40,629 nt of DNA from Betaproteobacteria bacterium (GTDB lineage Bacteria > Pseudomonadota > Gammaproteobacteria > Burkholderiales > Rhodocyclaceae): positions 1 to 40,629 of the forward strand of contig WRKX01000009.1 in assembly GCA_009777925.1 (NCBI GenBank), given 5' to 3'. Below the pieces are notes generated by a model. The model searched no databases. It was not told the DNA's origin and worked only from the letters and a program-made list of their open reading frames with translations. A program made the translations under genes and the position numbers. Positions 15,408 to 26,466 of the stretch are shown here, piece by piece (position 1 is the stretch's first letter; every line of letters begins with the position of its first letter).

Positions 15408-17441
15408 TTAGCGTTGAGCTTGCGCGTCAATGTAAGGTCTGGCCTGTAGCAAGACGATACGGCCCTCGATATCAAATGCCCATTCAATATCCTGCTCGGT
15501 TTGGTCGCCCAGGCTGGCCTTTACCAGCACGGCGGTTTCCGCAAGCAGGCGTACCTGCTCGTCGCTGAGGACATCCCTGGCGGGGTCGGTTGGAATTTCC
15601 TTGAGGCCACCGTTTTCGTCGAGTTGCAACTCGGTTACCTCGCCGGAACGCGAGAAACGCTGAACCGCCTTGCTCCAGGTGTCGTACAACGACTGTTCGG
15701 CGATTCGTTTACCCTCCACGACACGTATTCCTACGCCGCGCTTGGCGGCGACATAAACCACACGTTGCCGCGACTGATCGAACGGGTCGCGGGTAATCAT
15801 GACCCCGGATGCGCGCGGCGCAATCGCCGTCTGGACAAAGACCGCCATCTGCGCCTGATTGTGCGGCAGCCGGGCAACGCGCCGCGCTTCAAAGGCTTGC
15901 GCGTTGTAGACGGAGGCCCAGACGGTTTTGACGGCTAGTTCCAGAGCGGCCTGCCCAGTTACGTTTGGAACCGTCGTATACAAACCAGCGCCGCTGAAAT
16001 TCGACAAATCTTCAGAATTGGAACTGCTACGCGCGAACACGCCCTTGCCTGCGAGTTGGTCTTGCCAGCGTACGCTCCATTCTTGAGCCAATTGTCCTGG
16101 CACCGGAAGTTTGACCAATTCGGCGCGAAGCCGCTCAAGAGCCTGACGGCGAACCGCGCTCGATTGATCGAATCGTCTGGTGGCGAGCGCACGCTTGATA
16201 AGGGCTTGTGCCTGCGGCTGCGCCATGAACGCAACAAATTGCGCGTAGGGAATACAAAAGCCATCGGGAATAGGCGCGATGGAACCAAGCCTGCCCTGCT
16301 GCCGCGCTTTTTCAAGGGTGCCTAGCCGTGCCGCCTTGGCTCCGCAGCGAGCGGTATCTTTTTCCGACAACTGCGCGAGGGGTATCAGTGTGTGTCGAGT
16401 CAAATCCGGCTGCGACAGCAGCGTCACAGTCGGAGGCAGGGGAATGGAAGCAGGGCGGCCGGTTTTTTCCAGGCTATAGGAATTCCGGTCGGCGTGCAGC
16501 AGCACCCACTGACCATTCAATGTCCGTAATTGATTCAGCGCATCTTGCAGGTAAATGTTTGGTATTCCCCAACCCCTGGCAAGCAGGTTGACATGCGACA
16601 ACGCCGTGGAAGGCTGCGCCATAATCACGCCTGCCACCGGCGGCAGGGTAAGCGGAGCTTCATTTAACACAACTATATCGGTCGGCGCAATGTCGTCTTC
16701 CTCTTCAGCATCGAGCTTGGCGAGGATGCGTAGCCGCCCCAGAGCCTTGCCGGTATTGAGCGCCAGATAAGATCGTTGGGCGACGATCTGCGATTGTGTG
16801 ATCATCGCCATTTGAGCGGCTTTTGCCGTTCGCTCCTGTTGCGTGGAATTGGCCTTGAAGGTCAGCGGCTTGAAGAAGGTAGCGGCAAGCGTCGCGTCTG
16901 TTTCGCGCAGCAGTTCGGCAGTGACCTGATCGCCATCCCAGTATTCAAACAGCCAGCGGTTCAGATCAGGGTGAAAGCTCACCGTGCCGAGGATGAAGCG
17001 GCGCGTCGCAGACAGATAGAAACTCTCCAGCGTGGCGTGATCGAGATTCAACACCAGCCGCTCCCCGCGCAGAAAGTCCTCATGGAACGCGAAGCGCGTC
17101 GTGTTGACGTAATGCACTTGCCTGTTGCTTCTGTCAATGACAAACATCGCGTGCGGAATCGCCGCAAGCGTTCCGGCATCATGGATTCGCGCTATGCTAT
17201 CAAACTCTGCTTGAGATTCAATGCGAGAAAGCGCGTTCGGCGCGTTGGCCTTGGCGCGCTCCTTCGTAATCCGATCAATTAGACCATCCCGCTTTGAATT
17301 ACAGGTATCACAGAGGACAACAGAAGAGGAGGATAATTCGTCAGTGGTCTGTGCGTATGCGCCGACAGCGGCGATCAGTTGAACCGTGAAGGCTGCGCAG
17401 ACGAATTTTCGCAAGAGCACATTAAGAGACTTGGCGAACAT
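15408..17441 (-). CDS. Exported PEP synthase-like ATP-grasp/phosphohistidine protein
   Basis: This 677-residue protein has an apparent signal peptide (about 1-30, ending AYA-QT). Residues 35-250 match no family I recognise. A swivelling phosphohistidine domain follows (GVIMAQPSTALSHVNLLARG, candidate His at about 283). The C-terminal half is a PPDK_N ATP-grasp domain with FARSSSNSEDLSNFSGAGLY, GVMITRDPF and DIEWAFDIEGRIVLLQARP. The domain order is permuted relative to PEP synthase, and the PEP-binding TIM barrel is missing. A dikinase acting on an unknown substrate is likely; ATP use outside the cytoplasm would be odd. The ribosome site is weak. Confidence 0.78.
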   Translation of the reverse strand: MFAKSLNVLLRKFVCAAFTVQLIAAVGAYAQTTDELSSSSVVLCDTCNSKRDGLIDRITKERAKANAPNALSRIESQAEFDSIARIHDAGTLAAIPHAMFVIDRSNRQVHYVNTTRFAFHEDFLRGERLVLNLDHATLESFYLSATRRFILGTVSFHPDLNRWLFEYWDGDQVTAELLRETDATLAATFFKPLTFKANSTQQERTAKAAQMAMITQSQIVAQRSYLALNTGKALGRLRILAKLDAEEEDDIAPTDIVVLNEAPLTLPPVAGVIMAQPSTALSHVNLLARGWGIPNIYLQDALNQLRTLNGQWVLLHADRNSYSLEKTGRPASIPLPPTVTLLSQPDLTRHTLIPLAQLSEKDTARCGAKAARLGTLEKARQQGRLGSIAPIPDGFCIPYAQFVAFMAQPQAQALIKRALATRRFDQSSAVRRQALERLRAELVKLPVPGQLAQEWSVRWQDQLAGKGVFARSSSNSEDLSNFSGAGLYTTVPNVTGQAALELAVKTVWASVYNAQAFEARRVARLPHNQAQMAVFVQTAIAPRASGVMITRDPFDQSRQRVVYVAAKRGVGIRVVEGKRIAEQSLYDTWSKAVQRFSRSGEVTELQLDENGGLKEIPTDPARDVLSDEQVRLLAETAVLVKASLGDQTEQDIEWAFDIEGRIVLLQARPYIDAQAQR

Positions 17442-17556
17442 AGATGATTAGGTGCAGGGAATTATGCCGGGATTCCATTTCATTCCATCCCAGCCTACGG
17501 GCTGGCACAACAATGCCGATAGGGACAGGAGGAGTCCATATCATTAGCCTACCGGG

Positions 17557-17889
17557 CTACAGTCCAGAATAGAGAAATAAAATCAGTGCGCCGGCAAAAA
17601 CAAATTTATTTAAATTGAATATTAGCTTTATGCCTTTATAAGTTACGTGTTCATAGTATGCAAACAGATTAAACAAGATAGCGATAAAACCATAAAAAAA
17701 TACAAACCAGGCAAGCAGATACATTTCCTGGATAAAGTATAGCATAATAGGTTTTTTAAGTTCCATATCGATACTTTGTATTAAATGATTATTATGGCCT
17801 GCTGTTAATATATAGAAAGCCGTGTAGAATATCAATATTGATAGAATAGAGTTTTTGACTAATAAAAGTTGACCAGGAGAATATTTCAT
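17557..17889 (-). CDS. Small AT-rich membrane protein, unknown
   Basis: This 110-residue protein has three predicted membrane helices (about 12-30, 50-75, 92-108) and a short loop TAGHNNHLIQS. It matches no family I recognise. Base composition is clearly more AT-rich than its neighbours, suggesting transfer. GGAG lies 9 bp ahead of the ATG. It ends an apparent minus-strand run after the Sel1-like gene, 30 bp downstream of it. Confidence 0.55.
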   Translation of the reverse strand: MKYSPGQLLLVKNSILSILIFYTAFYILTAGHNNHLIQSIDMELKKPIMLYFIQEMYLLAWFVFFYGFIAILFNLFAYYEHVTYKGIKLIFNLNKFVFAGALILFLYSGL

Positions 17890-17919
17890 TTGTTTTAGCG
17901 ATTTGGTTAATATTTACAA

Positions 17920-20113
<2,194 letters not shown>

Positions 20114-20137
20114 TTAGTCCGAAACGGCAAACTCCGT

Positions 20138-20884
20138 TCAGCGGCTGCGCTTTTTCTCATCCGCCAACGCCTGCGCGGCAGAAAAATCCAGCGAGCCATC
20201 ATAAATGGCGCGGCCTGCGATTGTGGCGATTATTCCTTCCTCTTCCACCGCGCACAGCGCCTCAATATCGGCAAGGGAAGAAAGACCGCCGGACGCAACA
20301 ACCGGAATGGAGAGCGACCGCGCCAGGCGAACCGTTGCCTCAATGTTCAAGCCGGTCAACATTCCATCCCGCCCGATGTCGGTATAGACAATGGCCTCCA
20401 CGCCATAATCCTCATACTTCTTCGCCAGATCCACAACTTCATGCCCGGTCAGTTTCGACCAGCCATCAACCGCCACCCTGCCATCCTTTGCGTCCAGGCC
20501 AACGATAATATGTCCGGGAAAAACAGAACAGGCATCGCGCGCAAAGTCGGGGTTTGTTACCGCCGCCGTACCTATGATGACATAGGAAAGCCCGATATCC
20601 AGCCCGCGCTCAATGGTATCCAGATCGCGGATGCCGCCGCCTAACTGCACGGGGATGGTATCCCCCACCTCACGCAAAATTTCCCGGATTGCGCTTATGT
20701 TTTTGGGCGCGCCCGCAAACGCGCCATCCAGATCAACCAGATGCAGACGCCGCGCGCCCGCGTCAAGCCAGCGCCGCGCCGCCTCTCCTGGACGATCAAA
20801 AAAGACGGTGGTCTGTTCCATAAGACCTTGTTTCAAACGGACACATTGCCCGTTCTTCAAATCAATGGCGGGAATGATAAGCAT
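20138..20884 (-). CDS. hisA: HisA, ProFAR isomerase
   Basis: This 248-residue TIM-barrel isomerase of histidine biosynthesis starts [17 protein letters not shown] (catalytic Asp8). It has [45 protein letters not shown] (second catalytic Asp) and VVASGGLSS. It is separated from hisH by 303 bp of repeat sequence. hisF, the usual next gene, does not follow; pyrG does. Confidence 0.96.
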   Translation of the reverse strand: MLIIPAIDLKNGQCVRLKQGLMEQTTVFFDRPGEAARRWLDAGARRLHLVDLDGAFAGAPKNISAIREILREVGDTIPVQLGGGIRDLDTIERGLDIGLSYVIIGTAAVTNPDFARDACSVFPGHIIVGLDAKDGRVAVDGWSKLTGHEVVDLAKKYEDYGVEAIVYTDIGRDGMLTGLNIEATVRLARSLSIPVVASGGLSSLADIEALCAVEEEGIIATIAGRAIYDGSLDFSAAQALADEKKRSR

Positions 20885-21187
20885 GATGTCTCACTGTGTG
20901 ATGAAAAGCGAAAGGGGAAATATAGTAGTTCCCGCAAGCGACTATCAGGTGCCTTGCTCTCCCGCGCCTGCCCATTCGTCATTCCCGCGCAGGCGGGAAT
21001 CCAGTAAAGCCTTTCCGTTGCCCCGGCGTTTCCGCATGGGAATGTAGCTCCTGTCCTGCCCTGAAAACCTGTCGTGGCTGCCAGCGCCATACTGGATTCC
21101 CGCCTGCGCTGGAATGACGATCGGGTTATTGCCGGCGCGAAAGATTGGCAACGCATGATAGTCGTTTTATCTGGGAGAGTCACTATA
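20885..21187. repeat. Inverted-repeat insertion between hisH and hisA
   Basis: No gene is seen. Two 30-bp arms, CGTCATTCCCGCGCAGGCGGGAATCCAGTA (20977-21006) in one direction and its near-perfect inverse (21090-21120), flank about 83 bp. Each arm carries an ATTCCCGC-GCGGGAAT palindrome. This is a widespread repeat type similar to the Neisseria dRS3 core. It splits what is usually a tight hisBHAF operon and could form a long hairpin in the message. Confidence 0.75.
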
Positions 21188-21820
21188 TCAGGGATGCCAG
21201 CGCACAAAATTGGACAACAACATCAGACCATCCCGCGCGCTTTTTTCCGGGTGAAACTGCACGGCGAAAATATTATCCTTAGCCACGGCTGCCGTAAAGC
21301 GAAAGCCGTACTCACAACTGCCAAGCGACAAGGATACATCTTCCAGCGCAATGTAGTAGCTATGCACGAAGTAAAAACGCGCGTTATCGGCAATCCCCCC
21401 CCAGAGCGGATGGGACGCTTCCTGCCTGACCGGGTTCCAGCCCATATGCGGCACTTTCAGACGCCCGCCGTCAAGGGCGCGCATCGTATGCGGGAAACGC
21501 ACAACTCGTCCTGCAAAGCAGTCAAGCCCCGGCGAATCGCCTTCTTCACTGTGCGAAAACAGCATTTGCAACCCAATGCAAATGCCAAGAAAAGGTTTGC
21601 TCGCCGCCGCCGCCAATACAGCCTCGCGCAAATCGCGGCGGGCAAGTTCCGCCATGCAATCCGGCATAGCGCCCTGGCCGGGGAAAACGACCCGTTCCGC
21701 CCGCGCCACCTCCGCCGGACAGGAAGTCACCACGATTTCATGCCCTGCCGCAACTTTGCTCAATGCTTGCGCGACCGAGCGCAGATTTCCCATGCCATAG
21801 TCAATAATGGCAATGCTCAT
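21188..21820 (-). CDS. hisH: HisH, glutaminase subunit of IGP synthase
   Basis: This 210-residue class I glutamine amidotransferase supplies ammonia to HisF. It starts [16 protein letters not shown] and has [12 protein letters not shown] (nucleophile Cys), FYFVHSYY, and AVQFHPEKS (His, Glu of the triad). It overlaps hisB by 4 bp. Its partner hisF must lie elsewhere. Confidence 0.96.
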   Translation of the reverse strand: MSIAIIDYGMGNLRSVAQALSKVAAGHEIVVTSCPAEVARAERVVFPGQGAMPDCMAELARRDLREAVLAAAASKPFLGICIGLQMLFSHSEEGDSPGLDCFAGRVVRFPHTMRALDGGRLKVPHMGWNPVRQEASHPLWGGIADNARFYFVHSYYIALEDVSLSLGSCEYGFRFTAAVAKDNIFAVQFHPEKSARDGLMLLSNFVRWHP

Positions 21821-22407
21821 GCAAGCGTGCCCTTGGTTGAGGGAATCACGCCCACGCCGCGCGGGTCAGGCATAACCGCCAGCGAAAGAGCGCGAGCAAA
21901 CGCCTTGAAAATGCTTTCTATCTGATGGTGGGTATTTTTCCCTTTGAGGTTGTCAATATGCAAAGTAAGCCCCGCGTGATTTGCCAACGCGCGGAAAAAC
22001 TCCTCGATCAACTCAGTATCCAGTTGCCCGACCGAGGCGCGGAAAAACTCCACCGCCATGAAAAGCCCGGGACGCCCGGAAAGATCAACCACCACCCTCG
22101 ATAGCGACTCGTCCAGCGGCACACAGGCGTGTCCGTAACGGTTCAGCCCTTTTTTGTCCCCGACCGCCTGGGTGATCGCCTGCCCCAACGCAATACCTAC
22201 ATCCTCTACGGTATGGTGCGCGTCAACCATCAGGTCGCCTGTAGCTTCGATCTCCAGATCGAACTGTCCATGTCTGGCAATCTGATCCAGCATATGATCC
22301 AGAAAGGGAACGCCGGTCGCCAGATGAGCCTTTCCCGAACCATCCAGATCAAGACGAACCCGAATCCGGGTCTCCAGCGTATTGCGATTGATTTCAGCCT
22401 GGCGCAT
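21817..22407 (-). CDS. hisB: HisB, imidazoleglycerol-phosphate dehydratase
   Basis: This 196-residue monofunctional dehydratase of histidine biosynthesis shows the metal-binding motifs [27 protein letters not shown] and [25 protein letters not shown]. There is no phosphatase domain. It begins 15 bp after the lipoprotein gene and overlaps hisH by 4 bp. Confidence 0.97.
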   Translation of the reverse strand: MRQAEINRNTLETRIRVRLDLDGSGKAHLATGVPFLDHMLDQIARHGQFDLEIEATGDLMVDAHHTVEDVGIALGQAITQAVGDKKGLNRYGHACVPLDESLSRVVVDLSGRPGLFMAVEFFRASVGQLDTELIEEFFRALANHAGLTLHIDNLKGKNTHHQIESIFKAFARALSLAVMPDPRGVGVIPSTKGTLA

Positions 22408-22422
22408 GGCAATCTTTCAGAA

Positions 22423-22953
22423 TTAAGAAGAAGTGTCGGGAACCTCTGTCGGCAGAGGCGCGCCCTGGGTATTCGGAACCGGGATGGCATTGACTGGCGG
22501 GATGGCAGCCGCGCCGGAAGGCGATAAGGGCAGAGGGATAGGAACAGGCCCGACGGGCGCTTCTACCGCGCTTTCACTTGTATTGTCTGCGTCTCCCGTA
22601 CTCTCTGCCGCTTTCTTTTTCTTTTTGCCGGAATCGGGCGGCGCAGGGGGAAGCAATGGCGGGATGGTATCCAGATTGTTCTCCCGCATATAGGCGTCCA
22701 TATCCAGCCAGCCGGAAAATACCGCTTCCTTCGGAACCCAGGTATAAATGGAATAGCAATCCTCAATGGCGCGTCCGGACTGGCGACACCCGCCGCCGAC
22801 CGCCTTGCCTTCGGCTTCCAGCCGCGCCTCTTTGCGGGAAGATGTCTCCACGCCCAACGCGCCGCTCAACTGGTCACAGCCGACAAGCACAGGCAGCAGC
22901 AACAGCATAAGCGCGAACCAGGAGAGACTAAATGAACAATGCTCTGCTTTCAT
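22423..22953 (-). CDS. Proline-rich predicted lipoprotein
   Basis: The chosen ATG at 22953 gives a 176-residue protein. It has a lipoprotein signal and lipobox LVGC at about residue 26, after a hydrophobic stretch WFALMLLLLPVLVG. Middle motifs (CRQSGRAIEDCYSIYTWVPKEAVFSGWLDMDAYMRE) contain a Cys pair and suggest a small folded domain. The rest is Lys-, Pro- and Ala-rich and probably disordered, spanning the envelope. I do not recognise the family. The upstream GTG-like extension to 23040 would bury the signal. It starts the hisB operon by position, with only 15 bp between. Confidence 0.75.
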   Translation of the reverse strand: MKAEHCSFSLSWFALMLLLLPVLVGCDQLSGALGVETSSRKEARLEAEGKAVGGGCRQSGRAIEDCYSIYTWVPKEAVFSGWLDMDAYMRENNLDTIPPLLPPAPPDSGKKKKKAAESTGDADNTSESAVEAPVGPVPIPLPLSPSGAAAIPPVNAIPVPNTQGAPLPTEVPDTSS

Positions 22954-23058
22954 AGGGCGCAATTCTCCCACATCATCGTATCTATGTCGCAATTCCGTTG
23001 AGTCATGTCGTTCTCCCTGCCGTGTTCCTGTTGCAATCATCTTTCTATTTATGGCGCG

Positions 23059-23064
23059 TATAAT
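23059..23064 (+). promoter_or_regulatory. Possible -10 box giving leaderless rhlE mRNA
   Basis: TATAAT ends 9 bp before the rhlE ATG, and no purine-rich ribosome site lies between. Transcription would start at or just before the ATG. No good -35 at 16-18 bp is seen (TTGCAA is 22 bp away), so this is tentative. Confidence 0.35.
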
Positions 23065-23073
23065 TCATATCCC

Positions 23074-24549
23074 ATGAACAGCCATACTAACCCGCCGGCG
23101 GGCGAAACCCCGCCACCCGTCTTCACTGCGCTCGGTCTTGTGCCGGAATTGTTGCAGGCCGTCGCTGACGCCGGTTATACGACGCCGACGCCGATTCAGG
23201 TACAGGCTATTCCGCTTGTTCTTGCCGGACAGGACATCATGGGCGGCGCGCAGACCGGAACCGGCAAAACCGCCGCTTTCACCCTCCCCATTCTGCAACG
23301 CCTCCTTCCTTTCGCCAATTCCAGCCCTTCGCCAGCGCGACATCCTGTCCGGGCGCTGGTGCTGACACCAACCAGGGAATTGGCTTTGCAGGTTTTCGAG
23401 TCAATCAGGACTTACGCCAAATATACGCCGCTACGCGCCATGTGCGCCTTTGGCGGCGTCGACATCAAGCCGCAAACCGCCGAACTTAGGCAGGGCGTGG
23501 AAATTCTGGTGGCAACACCCGGAAGACTTCTCGATCATGTCGAGCAAAAAAGCGTGCATTTCAACGAGGTTATGGCGCTGGTGCTGGACGAAGCCGACCG
23601 GATGCTGGACATGGGTTTTATCCCGGACATCAAGCGCATCATGAATCTGCTGCCCCAGAAGCGGCAGAGCCTCCTTTTTTCCGCCACCTTTTCCGAAGAA
23701 ATCAAGCGTCTCGCCGATTCCATCCTGCAAGCGCCGGTATTGATCGAGGTTGCGCGGCGCAATCAGGTTTCGGAAACGGTAACGCACCGCGTATATCCGG
23801 TTGCCGAAGGTAAAAAACGCCAGCTTCTCATTCATCTTTTGGAGACCGACGAAATCCGGCAATGTATTGTCTTTACCCGTACCAGACAGGATTGCGCGCG
23901 GCTGGCGCGTGAGTTGGAACGCGCCAGGTTCAGCGCGAACGCCATCCACGGCGACAAAACCCAGAGCGAACGCTTGAAAGCTCTGGATTCCTTCAAGAGC
24001 GGAGAAACAAGGGTGCTGGTCGCTACGGATGTTGCGGCGCGTGGGCTGGACATTGAAGACCTGCCCTATGTCATCAATTATGAATTGCCGCATGTGCCGG
24101 AAGACTATGTGCATCGCATTGGCAGAACCGGACGCGCGGGAAGGAGCGGGCAAGCCATTTCCCTCGTTTCTCCCCCGGAATTTTTATATCTTGCCGAAAT
24201 CGAAAAGCTGATTAAATTCAGGATTGAGCAAGTCATGCTTCCCGGCTTCACGCCTGAGTATGAGACGGCGCTTCAGGAGCGGAGCAAGCGCCCGGATCGG
24301 GGCAAGCGCCCGGCAAGGGCTGACAAAGCCGCGCATACGGAGCGTGTAAAACGTCCCGATAAAAACATGATCGCCGCGGACGGCTTTGATTTCTCCAAGC
24401 CTTACATCCCCAAGCTCGCGGCAGCGGACGAGAGCATACCTTCCGAAAACGCCCCTGCCTTTGCTCGCCCTACCGGCCACCCGCCCCTGAAAAAACCCAT
24501 ACGCCCGGTTGCCGCCCTGCTCGGCGGTCTGGGAAGGAAAACACGCTAA
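23074..24549 (+). CDS. rhlE: DEAD-box RNA helicase, RhlE type
   Basis: This 491-residue helicase has FTALGL and TPIQVQAIP (Q motif), AQTGTGKT (motif I), PTRELALQV (Ia), TPGRLLD (Ib), VLDEADRMLDMGF (II), FSATFS (III), IVFTRTR (IV), ATDVAARGLDI (V) and HRIGRTGRAG (VI). Thus both RecA lobes are complete. After about residue 390 comes a basic, low-complexity tail (SKRPDRGKRPARADKAAH) typical of RhlE/DeaD-type RNA contacts. The ATG at 23074 was chosen over 23005 because the upstream extension is Cys-rich and unlike the family. A decayed copy of the gene's 3' end lies at 25545-25612. Confidence 0.93.
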   Translation: MNSHTNPPAGETPPPVFTALGLVPELLQAVADAGYTTPTPIQVQAIPLVLAGQDIMGGAQTGTGKTAAFTLPILQRLLPFANSSPSPARHPVRALVLTPTRELALQVFESIRTYAKYTPLRAMCAFGGVDIKPQTAELRQGVEILVATPGRLLDHVEQKSVHFNEVMALVLDEADRMLDMGFIPDIKRIMNLLPQKRQSLLFSATFSEEIKRLADSILQAPVLIEVARRNQVSETVTHRVYPVAEGKKRQLLIHLLETDEIRQCIVFTRTRQDCARLARELERARFSANAIHGDKTQSERLKALDSFKSGETRVLVATDVAARGLDIEDLPYVINYELPHVPEDYVHRIGRTGRAGRSGQAISLVSPPEFLYLAEIEKLIKFRIEQVMLPGFTPEYETALQERSKRPDRGKRPARADKAAHTERVKRPDKNMIAADGFDFSKPYIPKLAAADESIPSENAPAFARPTGHPPLKKPIRPVAALLGGLGRKTR

Positions 24550-24592
24550 TCGCTGAAATAACCGCATGATCCTGGCCTATCAAGGAATCACC

Positions 24593-25510
24593 ATGACCCG
24601 CCTTATTTCCATGCTCTCCTTACTCTTGCTTTTGGGTGTTATGCCGTTTGTAGCGCACGCGCAGGAACAGGATTACGGTAGCTTGCCCCTGCCTGAATTG
24701 ACGCAAATGGCAGAAGCGGGGGATGCGGAAGCCCAGTTTCATCTTGGGCGCAGGTACTACGAAGGGCAAGGTGTGCCAAAGAGTTTTCCACAGGCAGTCA
24801 ATTGGTATCGCAAAGCGGCGAAACAAGGAAATGCGACGGCACAGTACAACTTGGGGAACATGTATGCAAAGGGACAAGGTGTGTCGTATGATGAACAGGC
24901 GTTTATCAATTGGTATCGCAAGGCTGCGGAGCAGGGGAATGCGGATGCTCAGTACAAATTGGGGGACATGTATTATTGGGGGTGGCATGTGTCACAGTCT
25001 TTTCGAGAGGCTTTCAATTGGTATCGCAAGGTGGCAGAACAGGGAAATGCGGATGCTCAATACGATTTAGGTCTCATGTATGACAATGGGCGGGGTGTTT
25101 CACAGGATTACAAAGAAGCGGTCAATTGGTATCACAAGGCGGCAGAACAGGGGAACGCGAATGCCCAAGGCAACCTGGGATACATGTATGCCAATGGGCG
25201 AGGTGTTTCACAGGATTATGAAGAAGCGGCCAATTGGTATCGCAAGGCTGCGGAGCAGGGAAATGCTTATGGTCAGAATAGCTTGGGGACACTATATCAT
25301 AGTGGTCATGGCATGCCGAAGGACATCGTACTGGCCTACGCGCTTTACAGCCTTGCGATAGCAGGAGGAAGCAAGGACGCTGCGAATAATCGCAACCTGA
25401 TTGCCAAGCAGATGACAGGCGCGCAAATTGAGGAAGGCAGGGCTATCTCGGTCCGATGGCGACCAGGCCAGCCTTTACCGACCAGCAGTAAAACAGGCGG
25501 TTCCAGGTAA
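24593..25510 (+). CDS. Exported Sel1-repeat protein
   Basis: This 305-residue protein has a signal peptide (about 1-24, ending AHA-QE) and about six tandem 36-residue Sel1 repeats of the type AVNWYRKAAEQGNADAQYNLG-MYxxGxGV. It then has a different C-terminal cap ending WRPGQPLPTSS. The repeats are nearly identical at DNA level (108-bp units). The start at 24593 has AAGGAA and gives the clean signal; the upstream ATG at 24566 does not. Sel1 proteins act as scaffolds, often periplasmic. A shorter paralogue follows. Confidence 0.85.
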   Translation: MTRLISMLSLLLLLGVMPFVAHAQEQDYGSLPLPELTQMAEAGDAEAQFHLGRRYYEGQGVPKSFPQAVNWYRKAAKQGNATAQYNLGNMYAKGQGVSYDEQAFINWYRKAAEQGNADAQYKLGDMYYWGWHVSQSFREAFNWYRKVAEQGNADAQYDLGLMYDNGRGVSQDYKEAVNWYHKAAEQGNANAQGNLGYMYANGRGVSQDYEEAANWYRKAAEQGNAYGQNSLGTLYHSGHGMPKDIVLAYALYSLAIAGGSKDAANNRNLIAKQMTGAQIEEGRAISVRWRPGQPLPTSSKTGGSR

Positions 25511-25544
25511 GCTGGGTGATTTTCCGGCAATTCCCTTGCTCATT

Positions 25545-25612
25545 CGCCCCTGAAAAAAACCATGCGTCCGTTTGCCGCCCTGCGCGGTTATTTGAGAAGA
25601 AAAACACGATGA
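25545..25612 (+). pseudogene. Decayed copy of the rhlE 3' end
   Basis: The sequence reads RP-stop-KKTMRPFAALRGYLRRKTR-stop, matching the rhlE C-terminus PPLKKPIRPVAALLGGLGRKTR. It carries an internal stop and several changes. It lies between the two Sel1 genes, in the same position relative to the second as true rhlE has to the first, including the AAGGAATCA ribosome site region. Confidence 0.75.
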
Positions 25613-25655
25613 TTGCTATAATGGCGGCATGATTTTCGATTAACAAGGAATCATC

Positions 25656-26354
25656 ATGACCCGCCTCCCTGCTTCCGTATTTCTTGTTTTGTTGTTTGGC
25701 ATTCAACTCGTGGCCTGTACGACAGAACCGGATCAAAATAACTTGTCTCTGCCCAAATTGACGCAAAAGGCAGAGGCAGGGGACGCAGAAGCCCAGTTTT
25801 ATCTTGGGTTCAAATATTACAACGGACAAGATGTGCCGCAGGACCTTCGTCAGGCTGCCGCCTGGTTTCAAAAAGCGGCAGAACAAGGAGATGTGATAGC
25901 GCAGTTCAACCTGGGGGTCATGTACGAAAATGGACAAGGCGTATCCCGGAATTCCCAGCAGGCAATCAGTTGGTATCGCAGGGCGGCAGAACAGGGACAC
26001 GCCTCCGCCCAGTACAACCTGGGAATCATGTATGAAAATGGAGATGGCGTGCCGCAGGATTACCAGCAGTCCGCCAGTTGGTATCGCAAGGCGGCGGAGC
26101 AGGAAGACAGGTCTGCCCAGTTTAACCTGGGGAACATGTATAACGAGGGACGAGGCGTGCCGCAGGATACTGTGCTGGCCTATGCTCTTCTCAACCTTGC
26201 AGCGGCAGATAGAGACGCGGAATTCATAAGGAGCCGTAACCTTGCCGCCGAAGACATGACGCCCGAACAAATTGAGGAAGGAGACACTATCGCAAGCCAG
26301 TGGCGCCCCGGCCAGCCTTTGCCGACCAGCAGCAGAACAGGCATTTTCAGGTAA
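25656..26354 (+). CDS. Sel1-repeat lipoprotein
   Basis: This 232-residue paralogue of the preceding gene shares its start (MTRL), its ribosome site AAGGAATCATC, and its cap (WRPGQPLPTSSRTG). It has four Sel1 repeats and a lipobox LVAC (Cys about 21) in place of a cleaved signal, so it is probably membrane-anchored. It arose by tandem duplication that included the end of rhlE. Confidence 0.83.
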   Translation: MTRLPASVFLVLLFGIQLVACTTEPDQNNLSLPKLTQKAEAGDAEAQFYLGFKYYNGQDVPQDLRQAAAWFQKAAEQGDVIAQFNLGVMYENGQGVSRNSQQAISWYRRAAEQGHASAQYNLGIMYENGDGVPQDYQQSASWYRKAAEQEDRSAQFNLGNMYNEGRGVPQDTVLAYALLNLAAADRDAEFIRSRNLAAEDMTPEQIEEGDTIASQWRPGQPLPTSSRTGIFR

Positions 26355-26466
26355 GCTAATTCGATAACGCGCCTGGGGTGAGCGCCTTGCGCATACGCCA
26401 ATTTAATTGTCATTCCAGCGCAGGCGCGTTGCTGTCCTCTCAGTCGCTTACAGCGAGTCGCTACAC

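Noticed and set aside
24700-25320. Regular 108-bp repeats suspected as a CRISPR or satellite array
   Set aside because: They are in-frame coding repeats of Sel1 units.
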